Shown piece by piece: positions 59,595 to 64,000 of a stretch of DNA of 64,000 nucleotides. Numbering within the stretch: position 1 is the first letter of the stretch; every line of letters starts with the position of its first letter. Location: the NCBI GenBank assembly GCA_020726505.1, contig JAHLEZ010000021.1, positions 744,001 through 808,000 of the forward strand. Direction: 5' to 3'. Position numbers and translations under genes: made by a program. Source of the stretch: Leptodontidium sp. MPI-SDFR-AT-0119. Lineage: Eukaryota > Ascomycota > Leotiomycetes > Helotiales > Leptodontidiaceae. The notes under the pieces are model-generated. The model was not told where the DNA came from and did no database searches. It worked only from the letters and a program-made list of their open reading frames with translations.

Positions 59595-59896
59595 TATTAC
59601 GGCTAATAAGAGGTTAATATAACGAGTTGACTTTAACTATATATTTAGGCCTCTAGCTACGCTCAGAATCGAGAAGAAAAGACAAGGAGGAAAAGAGAGC
59701 TCTCTATAAGGGGGAGCTCGAGTATAAATATATAAAGGACCCTCCTAATAGGGCCTAGCGTAGTTGAGTGCCATTCACGTCAATATGTCGCAGGCTCGCC
59801 TCCTAGTCTTCCCTATTGGGCTTAGCGCCGTCGCATAGCCAGCGATGCTACGAGCCTGTGTCGGTTAGAATACGAGGCGCATCGTAAGTCGTAACA
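59595..59896 (-). repeat. 5' LTR of A2
   Basis: 302 bp, followed by TATAA (59897-59901). Its left tip reads TATTACGG where TGTTACGG is expected. Confidence 0.9.
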
Positions 59897-59901
59897 TATA
59901 A

Positions 59902-62130
59902 GGCTAAAGGCAAACGCCTTTAAGTTTGTACTTATAGGGATTTTGTCTTAGCCTAAAGATTAGCCAGCGAGTAACTAGACAAAGCCTATTTAGTACCTAA
60001 TTACATTCTTTAGTAAGAAGCTAGAAGGTGTAAAGTTAAACTATAAAGTTTACGATTATAAACTTCTTATAATTATTAAGTACTTTGTTTATTAGAGGTA
60101 TTACTTAGAAGGTAATATAGCCCTTATTAAAGTGTTATTAGATTATAATAACCTTTGTTACTTTATAAGTATTATAGTATTAAGCCGGCGGCAGACTAGA
60201 TAGGCCCTAGAGCTATCTAAGTATGACTTCGTGATAGTCTATAAGCTAAGGAAAAAGAACCCGGCAGATGGACTTTCGCGTAAGCCTAATTATAGGCCGG
60301 CGGAGAATAAAGAGAATATTATACTCTTTACTTTATAAAATAAACTGCGAGGTATAATTTAAAATAAGTTAATCCGCGTTCTTAATATAGTTAATAATAT
60401 AACGGCGAGTATTTAGTAAGAAAGCGATAGTATATTATGCCGGCTAACTTAAGTTTCTTAACTTACTAGCGACAGTATAATATATAAGCTGTCGACTGAG
60501 GCTATAATAACGACTTTTACGCCTGATTAATAATATGTGCCTATATAGCTTAAAAGTTTATAGAACTTTAATTAGGGTTTAAATAACCTCTTATAAAATT
60601 CTAAAGAGAAGTATAACACTAGCTAGTATAGTTATAAATATATTATGCCACGGTTTTTTATAACAGAGATTATAGAAGCCGAAACAGTAAATACTATATC
60701 GAAATCGCTTCTTTCGTTACTCTTAGAGCTATAGTAAAGGGACGCCTTAATTATAAAAAGGCGTGCTCGACTATAAGATGTTAGGGATGTAAATTAGAGT
60801 GTTAATAGCGACGGACTACTAAGACACCGGCGAATAACTTACGTTCTATGGGACTTTATTATTCGTGCTAAAATTATAAAGATTTACTATAATAATTTAA
60901 CTACAGGCTATTTTAATTATAATAAGACACTAAAGCTTGTTTAGCGGAAGTATTACTGGTTTAATATGTCTAGTAACGTTAAAGTATACGTTAAAAGTTA
61001 TAATATTTATTAAAGAACAAAGGCGAGGCGTATAAAGAAAACTAGCGAAATATAAGCTCTTAGCTAGCTAAGTAAGCTATTTGAGTTAATCTTAATAGAT
61101 TTTATTATAGATTTAGCACCTTATAAGAGTAGTACTACTGGCAAAGTCGCCGACTATTTACTAGTAATTATTAATAAATATACTAAAGATATTAAGTATA
61201 TCCCTTACTTAAAAACTATTAATACTCTATAATTAGCCCGTCTTTTTATTGACTACTAGTTTAAAGACTATAGGTTACTAGTATCGATTATCACAAATAG
61301 AGGCTTTGTGTTTACTTTAAGGTTTTAGAAGGAGTTATGTTTTTACCTTTAAATAATAAGAGGTCTTTCGACGGCGTTTTACTCGTAAATAGATAGCTAA
61401 ACCGAATAGTAAAATCAGGCCCTAAAAGTATAACTAAAGTGTTACGTTTATTACTTATAAGACAATTAAGTAAAACTCTTACCTTTAATAAAGTTCGTAT
61501 ATATAAATACTTATTACGAGTTAATTAGGATGTCTCCGAATAAGGCTAAGTATAGTATATTACTAGACTCTCGCTAAGGTATTAAGGACGATTTTATAAG
61601 AGAGGAAATACTAATTACTAGAGAATAAATAAAAGAAGTTATTAAGAAACGCTAAGAGCTAAAAAATAGCTGGCGAAGGACTAAAGAGAACTAAGTAAAG
61701 TAATATAATAAGAACTACCGCCTTATAGAGTTTAAGGTCGAATAATAGGTTTTACTTTCGATAAAGAATATTAAGACGGTTCGTTCTAATAAGAAGCTAG
61801 ACTATTAATTCCTAAGACTACTTAAGATTATCGAGAGGATTAAAAAACAAGTGTATAAGCTAGAGTTACCTCCTAAGTATAATAGACTACACGATGTCTT
61901 TTATGTATCCTTGCTAGAGTTATACTAGTAAAGGCCCAGCGAATCGTTAGAGGTGGTTTAACTTAATCTCGTAGACAGAGAAGAGATATAGTTAGTCGAG
62001 ACCTTCTTAAACTGACGAGTGAGACGAGGAGAAGAGTAGTATCTTGTTAAGTAAAAAGGACTAAGACTAGCGTATAATTCTTAAGAATTAGAAAAGAACC
62101 TTATAAACCTTTAAAAGGAGATTAATATAC
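59902..62130 (+). pseudogene. G RNase H, integrase and chromodomain-like end
   Basis: The frame continues from before A2: KKLEGVKLNYKVYDYKLLII and KKNPADGLSRKPNYRPAENK (end of RNase H), then integrase with YYWFNMSSNVKVYVKSYNIY near 60950, ILIDFIIDLAP near 61100 and ELPPKYNRLHDVFYVSLLEL near 61860. The last part (VETFLN, RRGEEQYLVKQKGLRLAYNS, ELEKNLINLQKEI) is chromodomain-like. Stops at Gln and Trp codons. Confidence 0.75.
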
Positions 62131-62170
62131 TAAAGACATAAAACGCTACTAAAAGGGCGGCGAAACGTTA

Positions 62171-62530
62171 GTGAAGGGGATAATTAGGGCTCCTTATTTC
62201 CCCTTATAAGGTCTTTAAGATAAGAGTTTAACTACTCTTTAGGCTTTCGCCGGCTAATTGTTAAATAAGATGCGATGTTACGTACCTTCTTACTTTTTCT
62301 TATGAGGTTTTATAGTTATAGGCGTATTATACTCTTTAACGTTATATACCTTTTTGCTTTTACTTATAAGGTTTTATAGTTTTAAGGGTGTATTTAAAGT
62401 CACAATTTAAATAGTAGTGCCTAAGGGAAAAGAGAGTTATATTAATTAGCTATATTATAAACCCTTTACTAGTTACCCTCGCCAGCTAAGTGCTAGTGCT
62501 TTATTAAAGATTCGCCTACTAAAAGTGTTA
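62171..62530. repeat. 3' tail of G, with a two-unit tandem repeat
   Basis: RIP-type sequence with no gene. Two related units about 65 bp apart, each with CTTATRAGGTTTTATAGTT at its core, lie at about 62284-62320 and 62349-62385. No match to the left end of G was found, so whether this is a 3' LTR is open. Confidence 0.4.
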
Positions 62531-62800
62531 GTATCTAACCAAGGTTCGATACCTGATATTAGGGTGACAAAGAATACAACAAGTGAAGTTTGATCAAGTA
62601 TATTCCGTGTGTCCCTTTCGTACGAAAGGGAAAGCTACCTTAAATACATCAAGTACTAAACCCCGTAGCTCGTATAAGCATTACTCGTACGAAACCAGGA
62701 GGCAAGGTATGAAACCAAGCTTCATTTGGCCAGGAGAGACGACTATCTTTGGAAGCTGTCAGAGTAAGAGAATGCCCCTCAGCTAAGGCTATCCCAACAA
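62531..62800. other. Small unmutated island between two repeats
   Basis: CA and TG are present at normal frequency. A perfect 20-bp palindrome lies at 62612-62631 (half-site TCCCTTTCGT). The plus-strand open frame at 62583-62786 has no domain and starts at a weak position; I do not call it a gene. GGTTCGATACC near 62540 matches a pol III B-box consensus, but no tRNA fold could be built around it. Confidence 0.4.
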
Positions 62801-64000
62801 AAAGAACTTTAATAAGAAACTTAAAAGATTAAAGAATTAGAGTTTATTTTATAAAGTAATAAGGCCCTTAGCCTCCGTAGTAGTAGTGGCTTTAGTTGTT
62901 AGAACCTTATTATTAGACTTAAGCGTAGACTTAAGAGTAGCGGAGTAGATTTATTAAAGATCTTTCGCTAGAGGTTAATAAGTAATTTACTAGCGAGTAC
63001 TATAGTATACTTACAGATCGAAGTCCCGTAACCTTAGTAATTAATTACTTATTAATATCCGTTAAAGTAATAAAACCCTCTTTTAAGGTAATAAATACGC
63101 TAGAGTATAATTAGTTAATAGCTGACGAAAGGCTAGCGCTTAGTTCTTTTGTAAATGAGACTACTAGCTTTTATAGGGACTTTAAGGCTTTAGTATTAAT
63201 AACTTTATTAACGTGTGTGCCACAGCGCTTATTAAGGTTAAATACAGCTTAAGTAATATTAAGGTTAACTTAAGAGATCTACTTCTTATAGAATTAAGTA
63301 GTAGCTTTCTTTAGTTAAGTAAGGGACTCCTTTAGTCTCGCTAGGACCTCGCCGGTTATTAGCCTGTATCTCGCTGGCTAAAAGAAAATTTAACTTATAA
63401 GCTTATAAGACTTTGCCTTTTAGTAATAATCGACACACTTCTTAATAGTTAAGGTAATACTAGTGGAATATATGAGGTCAGGAAACTACGAGATCTCGCC
63501 GGCGTAACGTAGGCAGGGGATATCACGGGTATTAAAGTAGTTAATTTTATTACGTCTACTTAACTTAATACGGGTATTTTTAAAGCTACTAAGTAAGGAA
63601 CACTCGATTCGGACGCTATCCTTGTTCTCCTTAACTTTATTACCTCCGCTGTTATCTTTAGGGGCTTAGGCGGACCGCCGACGTTTACTTAGAGGCTCGT
63701 TAACGTTAATTAGGGTAAACGATAAAAATAGAGCTCTAATAGAACTAGAGTCTTTAGCCTTCTTGCGCTTGCTAGGAGTTGCTGAGATCGCTAGTTAGAC
63801 CCCTACTAAGGGCAAGACATCTCTAGATTAAAGAAGAGGGACATGACTTACTTTTAGCTATAGTTATTAACGTTATTATTTAATTTAGAAGGTTAAGAAA
63901 GCTAAGAAGAATATATATAGAGAGATAGGCAGTAACCGCCACTAGCGTTTACTTACCCTGCATTACTTCTTTCCTAGAATTCACCTTTAAGTTAAGCGTA
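62801..64000 (-). repeat. RIP-degraded repeat with a decayed minus-strand reading frame, running off the window
   Basis: On the minus strand, about 63640 to 63000, one frame keeps protein-like order despite stops: DSVRIECSLLSSFKNTRIKL, NYFNTRDIPCLRYAGEIS and CVDYY, then ARYRLITGEVLARLKESLT. I do not recognise the family; there is no DDE, reverse transcriptase or LTR signature. It may be a captured or multi-copy host gene, or an uncharacterised element. Confidence 0.35.

Larger units (their letters stand above)
41227..59896 (-). mobile_element. Gypsy LTR retrotransposon A2 (family A), minus strand, opened by element C
   Basis: Target duplication TATAA lies at 41222-41226 and 59897-59901. LTRs of 302 bp lie at 41227-41528 and 59595-59896 and match those of A1 in inverted orientation. 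Net length without C is about 6.6 kb, close to the 6.75 kb of A1. gag starts on the right at 59334 and pol runs leftwards. Element C sits in the integrase region. Confidence 0.9.
38311..62170 (+). mobile_element. Gypsy chromovirus-like element G, opened by A2
   Basis: Plus-strand gag, protease and reverse transcriptase (about 38590-41226) continue as RNase H, integrase and chromodomain-like end (59902-62130), with A2 and its TATAA duplication between them. The left end may be an LTR starting TGTAATGGCACG at 38311, but I find no matching copy on the right, so the outer boundaries are estimates. The copy is heavily RIP-mutated. Confidence 0.7.

Noticed and set aside
62450..62575. Possible tRNA gene or tRNA-derived SINE around GGTTCGATACC
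   Set aside because: The B-box matches, but no seven-base acceptor stem or anticodon stem can be formed; one such match is expected by chance in a window of this size.

Overview
The window looks like a nuclear chromosome segment of a filamentous ascomycete (Pezizomycotina). Three things point there: short spliced genes with 49-64 nt introns and typical fungal splice signals; protein families characteristic of such fungi (a DUF7580-type protein, a C2H2 zinc-finger/hydrolase-like fusion, and Fot1/Pogo, hAT, Gypsy and Copia elements); and repeats that carry the mark of repeat-induced point mutation (RIP). In the repeats CpA and TpG are scarce, TpA is abundant, and reading frames are riddled with TAG/TAA where Gln codons are expected. 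The species cannot be named from this sequence.

Layout. (1) 1-5.9 kb is normal-composition DNA with two divergent spliced genes: an 835-residue zinc-finger/membrane/hydrolase-like fusion on the minus strand (five exons, 3097 to 367) and a 504-residue DUF7580-type protein on the plus strand (three exons, 3449-5063). (2) 5.95-32.1 kb is one nest of transposons. A 2.0-kb Fot1/Pogo DNA transposon (6605-32114, TA duplicated at both ends) was opened by three later insertions: a solo LTR of family C (6865-7137), a Gypsy element A1 (7977-22244) and a Gypsy element D (22784-31732). A1 was in turn opened by a Copia element B (9108-16623, minus strand), and D by a 1.48-kb gag-only LTR element E (25007-26488). 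Intact target-site duplications flank every one of these insertions, so the nest can be unpacked almost to the base. (3) 32.1-38.3 kb is normal-composition DNA again: a gag-like fragment, an unnamed small gene, a probable secreted-protein gene with an unresolved break, a decayed hAT transposase, and the 5' end of an ankyrin-type gene that is cut at the hAT junction. (4) 38.3-62.2 kb is a second nest: a Gypsy chromovirus-like element G, opened by A2 (a second copy of family A, minus strand, 41227-59896), itself opened by a 12.1-kb Gypsy element C (42289-54357). (5) 62.5-62.8 kb is a small normal-composition island, followed by another RIP-degraded repeat running off the window.

Nothing in the window looks like a working multi-gene pathway; the two genes at the left share a 351-bp intergenic promoter region. 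The transposons interact as hosts and parasites. E carries only gag but shares its LTR tips and polypurine-tract surroundings with D, so it probably depends on D-type machinery. B shows a primer-binding site matching a cut initiator tRNA-Met and an extra, apparently spliced reading frame antisense to its own pol. These two are the most unusual observations. All element calls rest on reading the sequence by eye; no database search was run.
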